Shown in pieces: positions 12,283 through 23,761 of a DNA stretch of 64,000 bases. Source of the stretch: Gordius sp. MW1 (lineage: Eukaryota; Nematomorpha; Gordioida; Gordea; Gordiidae); NCBI GenBank assembly GCA_964036665.1, contig OZ038528.1, forward strand, positions 5,462,501 through 5,526,500. The letters run 5' to 3'. Positions within the stretch are counted from its first letter, which is position 1. Each line of letters begins with the position of its first letter. The translations under genes were made by a program, and so were the position numbers. The notes below the pieces were generated by a model. It was given only the letters and a program-made list of their open reading frames with translations, did not search any database and was not told the origin of the DNA.

Positions 12283-15026
12283 ATGGCAGATCTCAATCAA
12301 GGAGATTTGGCATCCTATTTGATCAAGGAACTTATTGGAAGCAGCACGACAGCTCAGCCCGTTAATCGCATTAGTCAATTATTAGAAGAATTAAGGCAAG
12401 CTTTGAACGGAGTCTCACATCCTCGGATCTCTTATGAATCTGCACTACCCGAATTTAACGCACAATTTTTAAACCCCTTTCCCGATCCCGATTTGTTCAG
12501 GTATGAAAAGTGGTCACCAAATAACTAAGCAATAACTTGTTTTTTAATGCGGTTTTAGGTTATAAGAATGAGTCATCATGTTCTTGCGAATGATTAACGA
12601 TGTTTTATTAGTATCATTCATTAGTCACCAAAATGAATTATATCTCTACCAAATCTTATGTTCAGACTCGATTACTTTAATTGAATATTGAAACTGGGCA
12701 CGCCTTAAGCCTAGTAAATAGTGTTGTAAAAACGGCTGGGTTTTGTTTGGTCGACCTGTGGTTTTAGTCGACTAAACATAAACAGACCAAAAGTTTTTTG
12801 GTCAAACCTTTATTCTGCTAATGTTTAGTCGACCAAACAAATCCTACCCTTTTTTACAACACTACTAGTATACACTAAGCAATGACAACTTTTGGAGGCA
12901 ATAATTAGAAATGCATTTAGGCTTTTGTCGCTCTACTAATATATTTCAATTGTTAAAATTTATATTGCTCTATTCACTATAAACTCAAACACTGTTGATC
13001 ATAAAATTTGTTTTACAATCCTTAGGTATAACGAGGAACGCGTTCGCTCACGAACTTATCGGGCCCCATGTTGCGATGTAACTCTCATAGCCTTGCACGC
13101 ACCCCAGTGTCAACGATATGGTACACAGGCACGGCTAAGTTCGCACCAACCTGCCTCCACTAATACTCCTCATTACCTCGCGGTACGATATATTGTCAAA
13201 CGATTTGTAAATATTTTTTTCATTTTAGGCGTGCCACAATACATTACCAGGTGGCATCGACGCAAGCAGTTGTTATGGTAAGTGCCTTTATTATTTCATA
13301 TTTACACACTTGCTAGATTGATTAAGTGATAGGGATAGTCATCAATAGATTACCTTTTTAATATCACTGCTAATCATGGCAAGCCCCTAATGCAATGGAG
13401 GCAAAATACTAACTTTTAGACGGTTAAGCAGTATATCTCGACTATGATTATATGAGATTATTTTTTGTTTTAGCACCTCTACCTTCTAACCACACGTTGC
13501 CAACGCCAAAAACGAACTCAAGTAGCGGCGATCAAATTAGGATGCCACTCATAACACCCGCCCTGACGACGAAAATAAATGTCTCACCACTTGAATACGT
13601 TGTTGATGATTCATCCTGGAGCAGTGAAGATCGGATTCCCATCAAAGTTGAAGTTCCCGAAAAGGCAGTCGTTAATAATTTAACACGTAATAGCCACCGA
13701 GCTTGTAAAAACAAAAAAAGTAAGACACTTGCTTCGTACAAGCGTAATGCCATATGGGACGAAAACAAAGCCAAACAAGCTAACGCGCTCATAGAAGAGG
13801 CGACTAACCACGAAGGTGATGACTTTTCCAATTATAGCGTGAGGAGAATGTCGGAAAGATTAGGAGTTTCTCGGAGTTCGCTTTATAAATACCTAAAGTT
13901 GACCCGCCCCGAAACCGAGGGGGGACCTCGTAAAGTATTAAACCTCGTCGGGCGGCGAGGTCTAACGGAAAGTTCGGTCCCTACCTCCGCTACCTATACG
14001 GAGTTTAATGAATATTTGTACAAATTATTGGAAAAAGAAGAGGCACTCACTGTAAAGCAAATCAGGGAAAGACTACCGCTACATTTGCTCCGGACAAATC
14101 AATCCATTATCAAAAACCTCAAACGCATGAATTGCGTGAGGCGTAGCGTTAGCGCCATCACAGCGTCCAAAAATATTCTTGCAATACAAGCTAGATCGGG
14201 TGGTTGCCATAATGTATCGGGGCATTGGTCCCTCAACCGAGCCAAATCAAGTGTTAAAGAGAAGCCCGCCGTCGAGGTAACTAGTGTGTCAAATAAAACC
14301 TTCCTTAAGAATGACCAAGTCATAATGGTGAGGAAGGCTTATGCCGATTGCATCCTAAGTCTATCCCAATCAACTACCGCCGATTTACACACGAAATTCG
14401 GAGATGCCACCTTCTTAAAAAGTCTAATTTTTGTGAGCTATAAAAGATATCCAATTGAGCTGATACCAAAAGGAATCGACATTGAAGGAACTGCTTCGAG
14501 TCAAAAAGAACCAATTCTTGAAATCTTTGTAACGCTGTCAGTCAAAGGCGTCATGGATTACGCTGTTAATATTGTTAACAATGGCACATCACAACAAGTG
14601 GCAAATACCTTTGTTCCATTCGTGCGTCACACGGTGGACCTTATAAACCGGGCGAGATTTATAAATAACCTCGTATCTTTAGTATTAGTGGTTGATAGGG
14701 GTACGTGCCCAGATGTGGAAATAAAACTAGACGACGCGAGGAGCAATATGACTTTTAAAGATCCATCCCATTCCCTCATATATTTACCTCCGGCGTCGAA
14801 TTCATTAAATCCTATTTCTCAATTTATGCACGATATGCAAGAATACGTCAGAAGCAACTACCCTTTTACTTCGAGCTCTAATGGCGAAGCTTCAAGTGCA
14901 AAGGCAGCTGCTTTAGGCGACTTAAGCTCTTCTTATATTAAAGCGGTCGCCAACCATGATTTCACACCATTGTATGAAAACACCCAAAAATATATTTGTA
15001 TGGCCGCGAATTATGAATATTTCTGA
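12283..15026 (+). CDS. Domesticated Tc1/IS630-type transposase-derived protein, copy A (4 exons)
   Basis: Exons 12283-12500, 13026-13182, 13229-13277 and 13474-15026, all GT-AG and phase-consistent, give 658 aa. Copy B splices identically. Residues 1-141 are novel. Around residues 262-285 is a helix-turn-helix (YSVRRMSERLGVSRSSLYKY) and at 333-365 a second (LTVKQIRERL...IIKNLKR), together paired-like as in Tc1/IS630. The C-terminal half follows the IS630/Tc1 DDE fold: LIFVSY where families have FIDE, VLVVDRGT for VLDNA, and LPPASNSLNPIS for LPPYSPDLNPIE. Only the second catalytic Asp (about residue 549) survives; the first is Ser and the last is Ser. I infer a sequence-specific DNA-binding protein without transposition activity. 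No terminal inverted repeats flank it. Intron 2 is only 46 bp. The Met at 13452 is intronic and not the true start. Confidence 0.85.
12719..12864. mobile_element. Palindromic hAT MITE (TAGTGTTGTAAAAACGGC), in intron 1 of copy A
   Basis: 146 bp with TIR TAGTGTTGTAAAAACGGC, internal GGTCGACC words and end TTTTTACAACACTA. TSD CTAGTAAA (12711-12718) versus CTAGTATA (12865-12872). The whole element is nearly a palindrome and could fold into a long hairpin in the pre-mRNA. Confidence 0.88.
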
Positions 15027-15047
15027 GGGTAATTTTACGTTTCACCA

Positions 15048-15053
15048 AATAAA
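15048..15053 (+). promoter_or_regulatory. Poly(A) signal AATAAA of copy A
   Basis: AATAAA lies 22 nt after the stop codon of the copy A gene. The corresponding bases in copy B read CAAAGAAATT, so B has lost this signal and would need another 3' end. Confidence 0.6.
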
Positions 15054-15769
15054 TAATGTATATTTGTAAAAAATATATATATCGTTTTTATTGTCAAAAA
15101 ATTCAACGTTTTTTCATCTAACCCGAATAAATATTGTCGTCCTTAAAAATATGACCAAGATCAAATATATTAGGACACCCGAGAAAAATTATTAATATTG
15201 TTTGAAACAAACAAACAAATTTTTGCTTAGCCTATTAATAAAAGAATATTTGCGATACTTAAAACAAATCTATAACTGGCCCAGTATTTGACCACTAATG
15301 CAATAATAACGTTTTAAAGTATATCATTAAGGCGAATTGGCAAAATAATAAAAGATGCAGATTATACTTAATCTTATGGTTAAACAATTTGAAGATGACA
15401 AAGAGCCTCCTATTTGGAATACAACATAAATAGCACGTATGCAAGGTTACCCAAAGGGGGTGGAATTTTGTATATTATAAATTTTAATTAACAATATTAT
15501 TACAAAGGCGTCTTACCGAAATTTCTAAATATGACAACTTTAACTATTGGTAAAATTAAGAATGCGATTTCATAATTCGACTAATTTGGAAGTTTTTAGG
15601 CCTGCCAACTCAATTTGCTAAGTTTAAACGTCCATTTATTTTTTTATAATATACGACCCATTACTTAATTGAACTAAAATTATAGAGTGTGGGGATCTCA
15701 ACTTTCAATCAAATATAGATTTATCCAGAAATTTATAAAATCCAAAAATCAACCTTTGAATACGGTACT

Positions 15770-16552
15770 GAAGCGATTTGATCATGGTGTGTTCAATTTT
15801 TTAATTGCTTTAACATTTTCGCGAGCTAATACGTTTTTTTTCGCTTTTAATGATAAGATCGTATTTATTTTATAAACATATAAAATTATATAAAAAAATA
15901 CATATATACCAAATTCAATTTTTAACCATCGCGCGAAAAGTACAAAATAATTTGTATCATTTTCGTTCGCTTTTTGTCGTGGGCGAAAAAATCGTCTGCG
16001 GTTTCACTATGAACGCCTCCTATTTACAATTGTTATTTTCGTGTTATATAATGGTTATATATGATAAATTTCACGATGAATATAAATATATTAATAAAAA
16101 AAATGAAGAGTTTGATAAATTAGCCCAAAAATTAACTTCGCCTTTTTTCGCTTCCCGCGTCATCACGAACGCCCCCTAACGCGTCATCACTAATTCCCCG
16201 TTAAAGGCCGTAAGGTCGTCGTTAATTCGAACCCCACATATAATAATACTTATTTTTTAATTTATGTAATAAATGTTTGATCGTCAATACGACTGCCATT
16301 GTATATAATAGCTGCCCATCACTCCCCCTTACGCTACGGAACGTTCCCCCCAAATGCATAGCATATTATGTGCGATGCAAATATAAAACAAAACTTATAA
16401 ATCCAGCCCAGGTCTGGGATTGAAAGATCTAGAGTGAAAGATCTAGCCAGGTTAATAAGACCGAGTTTAAATATTTGTTATATATAAAACTTTAACATAA
16501 TGAAATATGAGTTAATTATGTCAATCATGCTTTTATTGTATTTTTAGTAGAG
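15770..16552. repeat. Repeat unit R, copy R2, left part
   Basis: Matches 6535-6930 (GATTTAATCATGGTGTGT, CGCGTCATCACNAATTCCCCG-like text, CTCCCCCTTACGCTACG, AATAAGACCGAGTTTAAATA). A roughly 280-bp AT-rich block (15850-16130) is absent from R1. R2 lacks the 353-aa repeat-protein ORF: at its expected place a hAT element (from 16553) occurs instead. Confidence 0.75.
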
Positions 16553-16978
16553 CTGTTAAACTAGGTCATTTTGAACTAGTCTTTGTGAACTAGTTCAATT
16601 TTTTCTGAACTTGAACTGAACTAGTTTCCAAAAATTGAACTATGAACTTGAACTAGTTCGTTTTTTTTAAGTTTAACTTGAACTAATTACTTTTTTAAAT
16701 ATTCTGAACTTGAACTTTACAATATAAACGAACTAGTTGATCATAAAAATTATTATTTAAAATGAATTTAAAGCCGAGTTTGATTGTTTTTATTAACAAG
16801 AATTTCACACTATTTCAACGAATACAATTTCAATCCGTAGCTCTATGCCATCTCGTTAATCTAATATATTTTTGCATGTAGCATACACAATCATTTAGAA
16901 ATAAAACTATGTTATAAAATTTTTTATTACACACGCCTTTTTAATATTATAGAAAACAACAACAATCGAGCCTGTTTT

Positions 16979-17133
16979 CATGGCCGTAGCCAAGAGGGGC
17001 AGGGAGAGGCGGCTGCCCCCCTTTAAATTCAAAAATTTATTAATATTATGACTAAAATTTCGATAAATGATCATTTTGCCCCTCCTTAAATCATTAATGC
17101 CCCTCTCTAATTTGAATGCTGGCTACCCCCATG
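16979..17133. mobile_element. hAT MITE, CATGGGCGTAGCC family, nested
   Basis: Ends CATGGCCGTAGCCAAG and GGCTACCCCCATG. The probable TSD is CCTGTTTT (16971-16978) versus GCTGTATT (17134-17141), two mismatches. It is inserted in the decayed hAT at 16553-18127. Confidence 0.75.
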
Positions 17134-17234
17134 GCTGTATTATTGTCAGTAAGAATCATTTATTTAATTTTTGTGATTTATAGGCGAAAATTGAGAGGAA
17201 GAGTATAGAATTTTGAAGGCAATAAATTCATTAG

Positions 17235-17378
17235 TAGAGAACTGCAAAGCCACTTTTTTTCAACCCGAACCCGACCCGAAATCATTTTCAAATTTTCTAC
17301 CCGGACCCGACCCGAAATTATTTTCAAATTTTCTACCCGACCCGAAGTCGGGTCGCGGGTCACCCGTGCAGTTCTCTA
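17235..17378. mobile_element. Short hAT element of CCCGACCCGAA arrays, nested
   Basis: 144 bp with TIR TAGAGAACTGCA/TGCAGTTCTCTA. The interior is almost entirely CCCGACCCGAAATTATTTTC-type repeats. It is a deleted relative of the 864-2087 and 20041-22951 elements. No clear TSD was seen. Confidence 0.75.
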
Positions 17379-18282
17379 TTGCCACTAGATGCAGAAAATG
17401 TTAACCCTCATACTTAAAATGTCAGACGTGATAACTCGAATAAAAAAGTCATTAAAAACTTTATAAAACTGATGAATACCTCATTTGATATATATAATAA
17501 ATTATTCCATTTAAAACAAATTTTTATTAAATATAACGTTTGCATATTCAATCAAGTGCTCCTGTTGAAAGACTGTTCAGTTTAGGGAAACTTCTCTTTG
17601 TGGATTAACTTTCATCTTTATTAAATGATAATTTAGAAAATAATAAATTATTAAAGTTTCCCATCTATTTCCCCCTGATTTCTATTATCAATTACAATGA
17701 TATATATTATAATGTTTTAAATGAAAAGTTTTACACATATAATTCTTTTTCAAAATTATATAGCTAATTTAGTTTTATATAAAAAAGCTTGTTGGTATTT
17801 GAATTTTTTTTATTAAATTAGATTTTATAATCGACTATTTCCAATTTAAAATAAACAATAATAAGTTTAAATGAGACTTCATCTTTTCCTTTTTTTATTT
17901 TTTTTCCCTGCAGATGGACCATAAGTGTCCGAAATATCGCGTTCCATTTCCCTCTACTCACATTATCAATCCTATTTCACCGTTTTTATACAACAATCAT
18001 CAGATAAACTCAATCATCAATAAAAATTTGATTCATAGAATTTTAAAATTGCGTATCGGATTCGGAACTCCCCTCGGATCGGATTAAAATTCTGTAATAT
18101 ATTTTTTAATGAACTAAACTTGAACTAATTTCTAGACCAAGATGTTAAATCTTTTAAATTTGCACAACATGTTATATATGGTTAAACGTTTAACGTAATT
18201 ATCATGTCCACACCTATACCACCTTTGATTTGTTTCACAAAAAGCTGATTTCACCAAGATTTTATTCCTCCAAGAACACCGG

Positions 18283-19619
18283 TGTAATGATCTGAAACGT
18301 CGACATTTAAAAAACGACGACGCTCAGTTGAACATTCCTATTGGTTAATATGGCATAATAACGAGTTATATGCTATATCACGTGATCTTCCTAAAAGCTC
18401 AATAGGTTAGTTTTGGCACAAAAACATGTATTTTTTTTGAAGACACTAAAATGACGACACAAGACTTTCAAAATATTTCAAATAATTACTATGCATAATT
18501 ATCTAAATTATAAATTAAAATTTAGAGAATCACTAACAAACTATCAATTTAGCCATTTAAGTATATTATCAAATCTTTTTTTTCACATGTATTTTATAAA
18601 TTTAGGTTAAATCAAGAAAATTATGAATATCAGTTTAGTCAGGCTCAAGCATTTGTATTTCATCTCTAGTTTTGTATAAAAATGCACATAATCATTTGAA
18701 GCTTATTAAAAAATCTTTTACTTTATTAGTCTAAGTTATAAACTTTACCTTAGTTTTAAGCATATAGACAATAAAAATAATTAATAGGATAGGCTTATAA
18801 ACATAGATTAGATATAATGATCACTAGCTCAAGCTCAATGTATTCAGGTACTAACTCAGCTATTCCTTAGGTTATTATAAATGTACCAAATACAAAATTG
18901 AGTTCATCAATTAGCCCTACCAAAATTACAATTAAAAGGATAGGCTTATAAACATAGATCAGATATAATGATCATTAGCTCAAGCTCAACAGATATCCCT
19001 TAGGTTATTATAAATATACCAAATACAAAATTGAGTTCATCAATTAGCCCTACCAAAATTACAATTAAAAGGATAGGCTTATAAACATAGATCAGATATA
19101 ATGATCATTAGCTCAAGCTCAACAGATATCCCTTAGGTTATTATAAATGTACCAAATACATTATTGAGTTCATCAATTAGCTTTACAATTAAAAGGATAG
19201 GCTTATAAACATAGATCAGATATAATGATCATTAGCTAATGTATTTAAATACTCACTCAAATATCCCTTAGGTTAATAAATGTACCAAATACAATATTGA
19301 CTTTATAAATTATATCAGCCATTTAAAAGGAATTATAAACATAGATCAATGATCATCAGCTCAAGCTCAAAAATACATATCAAAAGAAAAATGCAGAATG
19401 CTAAATATGAAAAATTTTAATTACAAATATGATTTTAATTAATCTTGTAAACCATGGTTGAATTATAATCAATATTTTTTGTGAATTTTATAGGTTAGTA
19501 ACTAAAAACATCTGTTGATTGACGTTTGTCTTAGCCCATAGAAATTTAATTTCAAATTTTAAGAAAAATTTTTGATTGGCATGTCGATTTTTTTGAGCGT
19601 CGTGGAAATGGATATTACA
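18283..19619. mobile_element. Ginger1-like non-autonomous element with CCGG target duplication
   Basis: R1 shows the empty site (AACACCGGTCGCAATTT, near 8363). In R2 the site is split: CCGG at 18279-18282 and again at 19620-19623. The ends are TGTAATGATCTGAAACGTCG and the inverse ...GATATTACA, with a shared subterminal CGACGACGCTC / GAGCGTCG. TGTNR ends with a 4-bp CCGG TSD match what I recall of Ginger1 elements. No integrase-like ORF is present. Interior tandem repeats are annotated separately. Confidence 0.75.
18775..19350. repeat. Tandem repeat of about 130 bp, four to five units
   Basis: Units contain AGGATAGGCTTATAAACATA, AGATATAATGATCATTAGCT, CAAGCTCAA and CCCTTAGGTTATTATAAAT. The two central units are almost identical and the outer ones degenerate. 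The array lies inside the Ginger1-like element. Confidence 0.85.
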
Positions 19620-20221
19620 CCGGTCGCAATTTTATTTTGGCAACAAAGTGGTCAGGCACTCATTAAGAAAAATCAAGTTTACAAGACTTTGTCTTTTGGA
19701 CTGTGCACATTTTAAGTAATTAAGTAAAATTATAGTTAGATCTTCACAAATAAAAAAATAAAAATACTTTATTTGAAAATGAAAAAGTGAAACGTAGTGA
19801 AGACAGATGTATTTTACTTATCACCAAACATAAACGATGCCGGTGAAAATAGGGCTTGTCAGCAGTGAACAATGTTGCTGAACGAAGACATTAACTTTCT
19901 AAATAAGCGTCCGGCTGGTTGGTTCTCGACGAGTGTGCTGAAAAATCTATTGTGAACTTATAGTCTTTAAATAATTTCAGAATAAGATCTTCGCTATGGC
20001 TACTAGTGAGATCCGTTGTTGGGATAGACGAGGTGCCAATTAGAGCCCTGCAAAGTCACTTTTTTCGACCCGAACCCGACCCCAAAGCGTTTCAAAATTT
20101 ATCAACCCTAACTCGACCCGAAAGCGTTTTAAGACAAACCCGACCCGACCCGAAAGTAAAAAAAGTGATTGGTGTAAAAGTGATTTTCATGGTTTTGAAT
20201 GGCGATAGAATGTTATCCATA

Positions 20222-21660
20222 AAACAACAGATTTAACAACAAACATGTTTGCCAGAAGTGAAAGCATTAGAAAACAAAAACTGCCTTCGGCCCTCGTGGG
20301 AAGGGGGAGAAGGGAAGGGAAGAGGGGAAGGGAAGGGGGGACGACTCATCTGTACTTCGTATAAATGTATTATATTTGCTATGCAATTTATGGGCGAGAA
20401 AGGTGGGAAGGGGCGAGAATGCCTATAGGGGGGTATTAAATGCCTAATGATTAATTAATTATTTATACAAATTTTCCATTATAGGCAAAATGTAATAAAG
20501 GCAAAATGTAATATAGGCAAGGGTTAGGGTTAGATTTAGTGTTTGCATCTAGTTGCGTATTACATTAGTTTTTATGGCCTTTAGTGATTATGGGTCTAAC
20601 AAACATTATATTATAAAACAACACAATGTTAAGAATTTGCAGAATTGTCGGGAGAAATTTTTTGTTGAATTTGAACAATTTTTAATTAAAAAAATCAAAA
20701 ATTTGGCCAATGGTCACTTTTTCTCTATTGGTCAGTACCAACAGATACTCTATAAGTCAATAATAGCCAAAAAAACGGAAAAAAAAATTTTGATGCTCAC
20801 TTTGGCCAATAGTCATTTTTTTCCATTGGTCAGCAGCCAGCACACGGTAAAAGTGGATATATATTCATAAGAGTAAAAAAAAACAAAAAAAAAACTTTCG
20901 AATCACATTTTGGCCAATGGTCATTTTTTCCATTGGTCAGCAGCCAGGACACGGTAAAAGTGGATATAAATTCATAATAGTCAAAAAAAAAGTTTTCGAA
21001 TCACATTTTGGCCAATGGTCATTTTATTCCATTGGTCAGCAGCCAGCGGACGGCCAAAAAGTCATAATAGCAATGGTAGGAACAGGAACAATCATAATAG
21101 TCAAAAAAAAACGAAATAAATAATTTCGATTCACATTTTGGCCAATGGTCATTTTTTCCATCGGTTAGGAGCCAGCGGACGGCCAAAAAGTCAAAATAGC
21201 AATGGTAGTAACAGGAACAATCATAATAGTCAAAAAAAAACGAAAAAATAAACTCGGATTCACATTTTGGCCAATGGTCATTTTTTTCATTGGTCAGCAG
21301 CCAACGGACGGCCAAAAAGTCTTATTATCAATGATAGTAACGAACAATCATAAGAGTCAAAAAAACTCCGGGATTCTAACCCAAAAACTAGTTAAATTGC
21401 ATAGCAATTAAAAGTAAACAACTTTTACTTATGTTTATTATATAACATTGGTCAGCAGCCAGCGGACGGCCAAAAAGTCATAATAGCAATGGTAGAAACA
21501 AGAACAATCATAATAGTCAAAAAAAAACGAAAAAAATAATTTCTTTCATTGGTCAGCAGCCAGCGGACGGCCAAAAATTCTTATTATCAATGATAGTAAC
21601 AAGAACAATCATAAGAGTCAAAAAAACTCCGGGATTCTAACCCCAAAACTAGTTAAATTG
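20222..21660 (+). repeat. Module with tandem CCAATGGTCA repeats, inverted relative of 45770-46830
   Basis: 20222-20460 contains CAACAGATTTAACAACAAAC and a G/A-rich GGGAAGGG region, both present in reverse complement at 46600-46830. It is followed by about eight units of 100-130 bp with TTTTGGCCAATGGTCATT, CATTGGTCAGCAGCCAGCGG and CAATCATAATAGTCAAAAAA. The CCAATGG/CCATTGG words are near palindromes. Confidence 0.88.
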
Positions 21661-21895
21661 CATAGCAATTAAAAAGTAAACAACTTTTATTTATGTTTAT
21701 TATATAACTAGTTAAATTGCATAGCATTAAAAGTAGACAACTTTTATCTATGTTTATTATATAACAAAAACTAGTTAAATTGCATAGCAATTAAAAGTAA
21801 ACAACTTTTATTTATGTTTATTATATAACTAGTTAAATTGCATAGCAATTAAAAGTAAACAACTTTTATTTATGTTTATTTTATAATAGATAATT
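21390..21895. repeat. Tandem repeats around the quasi-palindrome AATTGCATAGCAATT
   Basis: Five copies, spaced about 60-70 bp where contiguous, of AACTAGTTAAATTGCATAGC followed by AATTAAAAGTAAACAACTTT and ATTTATGTTTATTATATAAC. The first copy is separated by another CATTGGTCAGC unit. The AATTGC-ATA-GCAATT core occurs singly at many other places in the window. Confidence 0.85.
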
Positions 21896-22074
21896 TAACA
21901 AATCTTATATATAAATATAACACACCGAGGGAGATAGAGATGAGGGGTGGGGCACCTCTTATGCATTAATTTAAAAAATAACACAGCGAGGGAGATAGAG
22001 ATGAGGGGTGGGGCACCTCTTTCTCATGCATTAATTTAAAAAAGCGATAACCTAATATACCCAATGCAAATAGA

Positions 22075-22153
22075 TAGGGAGGGTAACGGACAACGGACGG
22101 ACAACGGACGGACACCAAAAAACGAGCCCATAAATTGCATAGCAATTAAAAAG
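22075..22153. repeat. CGGACAACGGACGGACA repeat joined to AATTGCATAGCAATT
   Basis: Short repeats of GGACAACGGACGGACACC followed by AAAACGAGCCCATAAATTGC and ATAGCAATTAA. The reverse complement of the same order occurs at 60448-60510 (AATTGCTATGCAATT, GAGCTCTCTTTTGG, TATCCGTCCTGTCC), which suggests one dispersed element end. Confidence 0.6.
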
Positions 22154-22959
22154 TAGATCCTAATTCAGAAAAGTTTTTAGTATATTTCTCCCAAAGTATC
22201 CCACTTAACAAGCCATTCATTTTCAATAGGCACCATAAAAATGCAGATATTCTTAAACTTTTGCTAAATTAAAATAAGTCTGTCTTTAGAAGATTGATAC
22301 CCTCATATTCAATATTTTTCAAGGATAGATTTTCGGGATTTTTCGCGAAAATCTATCCTTGAAAAAAAGTCTGTCTTTATTATCAAGCAATTTTGATTTT
22401 AAGGCTAATAATGGTTGTGGCATTTGTGCGGAAATGAAAGGGGAAAATTGACCATTTTTTTAAAGACTTTAATTTTTTAAATCATGTTTTTTATACATTT
22501 GAATCATTTGTTTAATAAATATTCATGATAATTTTATTTTATTCTAGTGTATATTATAGACGGTAAAGCAAGTTGAGCATCAATATTTAAAAAAGAAAAA
22601 TGGAAGTTCACAAAATCGTTAATAAGTTTTGCGATATTAATTATATGTTTATTATAATTTATAGCATCAATGAAGTTAGTCTACCTTCCTCAGTTTTAAA
22701 TTGCGCAAATCCAAAATTCAGATATAACTTAAAAGAAATTAATAAATTTATGATATAAATTAATCATATATTTCGATATTAATTATAAAATATTATATAT
22801 AATGGCCTTAATTTAAACGATATGTCTATTATGCAATATAAAATTCATAACCTTCAACCCGACCCGAAAGAATTTTAAAATTTTTAACCCGAACCCGAAG
22901 GCATTTTTAAATTTTCAACCCGAATTCGATCCGAACCCGTGCAGGGCTCTGGGTCCCAT

Positions 22960-23200
22960 ACCATAACATGTTTTAAATATGGCCGCCATGGTGTTGAAGC
23001 TGCGTGTTACCGAAGCGATGTATGCTGCATTTAAAACTATGTTGAGTGCATTTTTAAAGTCACTCCTATTCCAAGTGATAAATTTGAGTCGCTTTAATAA
23101 ACTGATTTGTGGCATGCTTCGACAATTGGGCAGATCGACGTTGTATTTTTACACTGTTCTTGTGAAACAAAATTGTCATATTTTTCAATTTTAATTAATA
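22960..23200. repeat. Repeat unit R, copy R2, right part
   Basis: 22960-23064 matches R1 8752-8862 (ATGGCCGCCATGGTGTTGAAGC-like text, CTGCGTGTTACCGAAGCGAT). R2 continues past the point where R1 is cut by a hAT, so it shows more of the ancestral unit. The +71-aa and -66-aa ORFs here are not recognised. Confidence 0.7.
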
Positions 23201-23584
23201 TATTGTTGAAATAAGGATTTAAATACGATTCCGGTTCGGGTTTATGTATGACAAAATACGTAAGGCTTAGACATAGTCGAGGTAACGTACTGGATAGTCT
23301 TTAATAAATTAGTGAACAAGATATGTCGACTCTTATATCTGCTAAATGTTCGACTTTCTACCGTTATCGTTGTGACTATGGTTGCAGAAATAACCCAAAA
23401 AACTGATTTAGAGGACCGCAGTTAAAGTTGAACGATGAAACAACCTCCTAAGGATTGTTCTGATTAAATTAAAATGACTGGATGAGAAGAAATACGTGAA
23501 ACTACATGGTCATACACATACTTTTATTTGTTGCAAAAAGATGCATGAGCTATAGAGTTGGTTGGTATACCGTTCCCGTTGTGA

Positions 23585-23761
23585 TAGTGTTGTTAAAACG
23601 GCTGGGTTTTGTTTGGCTGACATTTGGTTTTAGCGGACGAAACATAAACAGACCAAATATTTTTTGGTCTGTTTTCCTTAGCCACAAACCTTGGTCTCTT
23701 TGGGTTTAGTCGACTAAGACCAAGATCGACCAAACAAAACCCAGCTATTTTTACAACGCTA
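23585..23761. mobile_element. Palindromic hAT MITE (TAGTGTTGTAAAAACGGC family), diverged copy
   Basis: Starts TAGTGTTGTTAAAACGGC and ends CCCAGCTATTTTTACAACG. GTCGACTAAGACC words are inside. No matching TSD. Same family as 12719, 27380 and 56284. Confidence 0.8.

Larger units (their letters stand above)
10294..15687. repeat. Segmental duplication, copy A
   Basis: Colinear with 25049-32127 (copy B) from TGCAGTGTAATGCGCATAAG to TTGAACTAAAATTATAGAG. It contains about 2 kb of upstream sequence and the complete four-exon transposase-derived gene. Both copies share a MITE at the same intron position, so that insertion is older than the duplication. Copy B contains extra insertions (26056-26311 and 29978-31656) that A lacks. 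The 10.3-12.2 kb part has no credible coding exon apart from low-complexity ORFs. Confidence 0.9.
16553..18127 (+). mobile_element. Decayed hAT element with GAACTAG subterminal arrays
   Basis: Starts TAGAGCTGTTAAACTAGG followed by many degenerate AACTAGTTC/TTGAACTAG words (16575-16740). The right end (about 18100-18135) carries GAACTAAACTTGAACTAA. At 17551-17680 the plus strand encodes SAPVERLFSLGKLLFVD, a typical hAT C-terminal dimerisation motif, followed by a stop and more hATC-like sequence, so a dead transposase remains. 17840-18090 additionally has CGGATCGGATT words like the 51-54 kb hAT. The exact right edge and TSD are unclear. Confidence 0.7.
18128..20040. repeat. Repeat unit R, copy R2, middle part
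   Basis: 18128-18282 and 19620-20040 match R1 8218-8370 and 8370-8750. The two blocks are separated by the insertion at 18283-19619. The text runs up to GAGGTGCCA, where the next transposon (20041) is inserted; R1 shows the uninterrupted sequence GAGGTGCCATACCATAAC. Confidence 0.85.
20041..22951. mobile_element. hAT element with CCCGACCCGAA arrays, carrying nested repeats
   Basis: Left end TAGAGCCCTGCA (20041) and right end GTGCAGGGCTCT (to 22951), the same TIR as 864-2087. The flanks GGTGCCAA(T) and GGTCCCAT (22952-22959) flank the insertion; R1 has the empty site GGTGCCATACC, which proves the insertion. Subterminal arrays lie at 20065-20155 and 22855-22940. The interior holds a duplicated module (20222-21660) and AATTGCATAGCAATT repeats (21395-21890). 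No transposase was recognised. Confidence 0.88.

Noticed and set aside
13093-13281. Separate 62-aa ORF starting MHAPQCQRYG
   Set aside because: It runs across a GT-AG intron; its first part is exon 2 of copy A in the same frame and the remainder is intron and out-of-frame exon 3.
13532-13831. Antisense ORFs opposite the dead-transposase exon (also 28271-28480 and 29297-29497)
   Set aside because: Exon 4 on the plus strand has clear domains and conserved splicing; the antisense frames are by-products.
20517-20535. GGGTTAGGGTTAG as an interstitial telomere
   Set aside because: Only two degenerate units inside a transposon.
18775-21890. Tandem repeats considered as a CRISPR-like array
   Set aside because: Units are contiguous, of variable length, without unique spacers, and the genome is eukaryotic.
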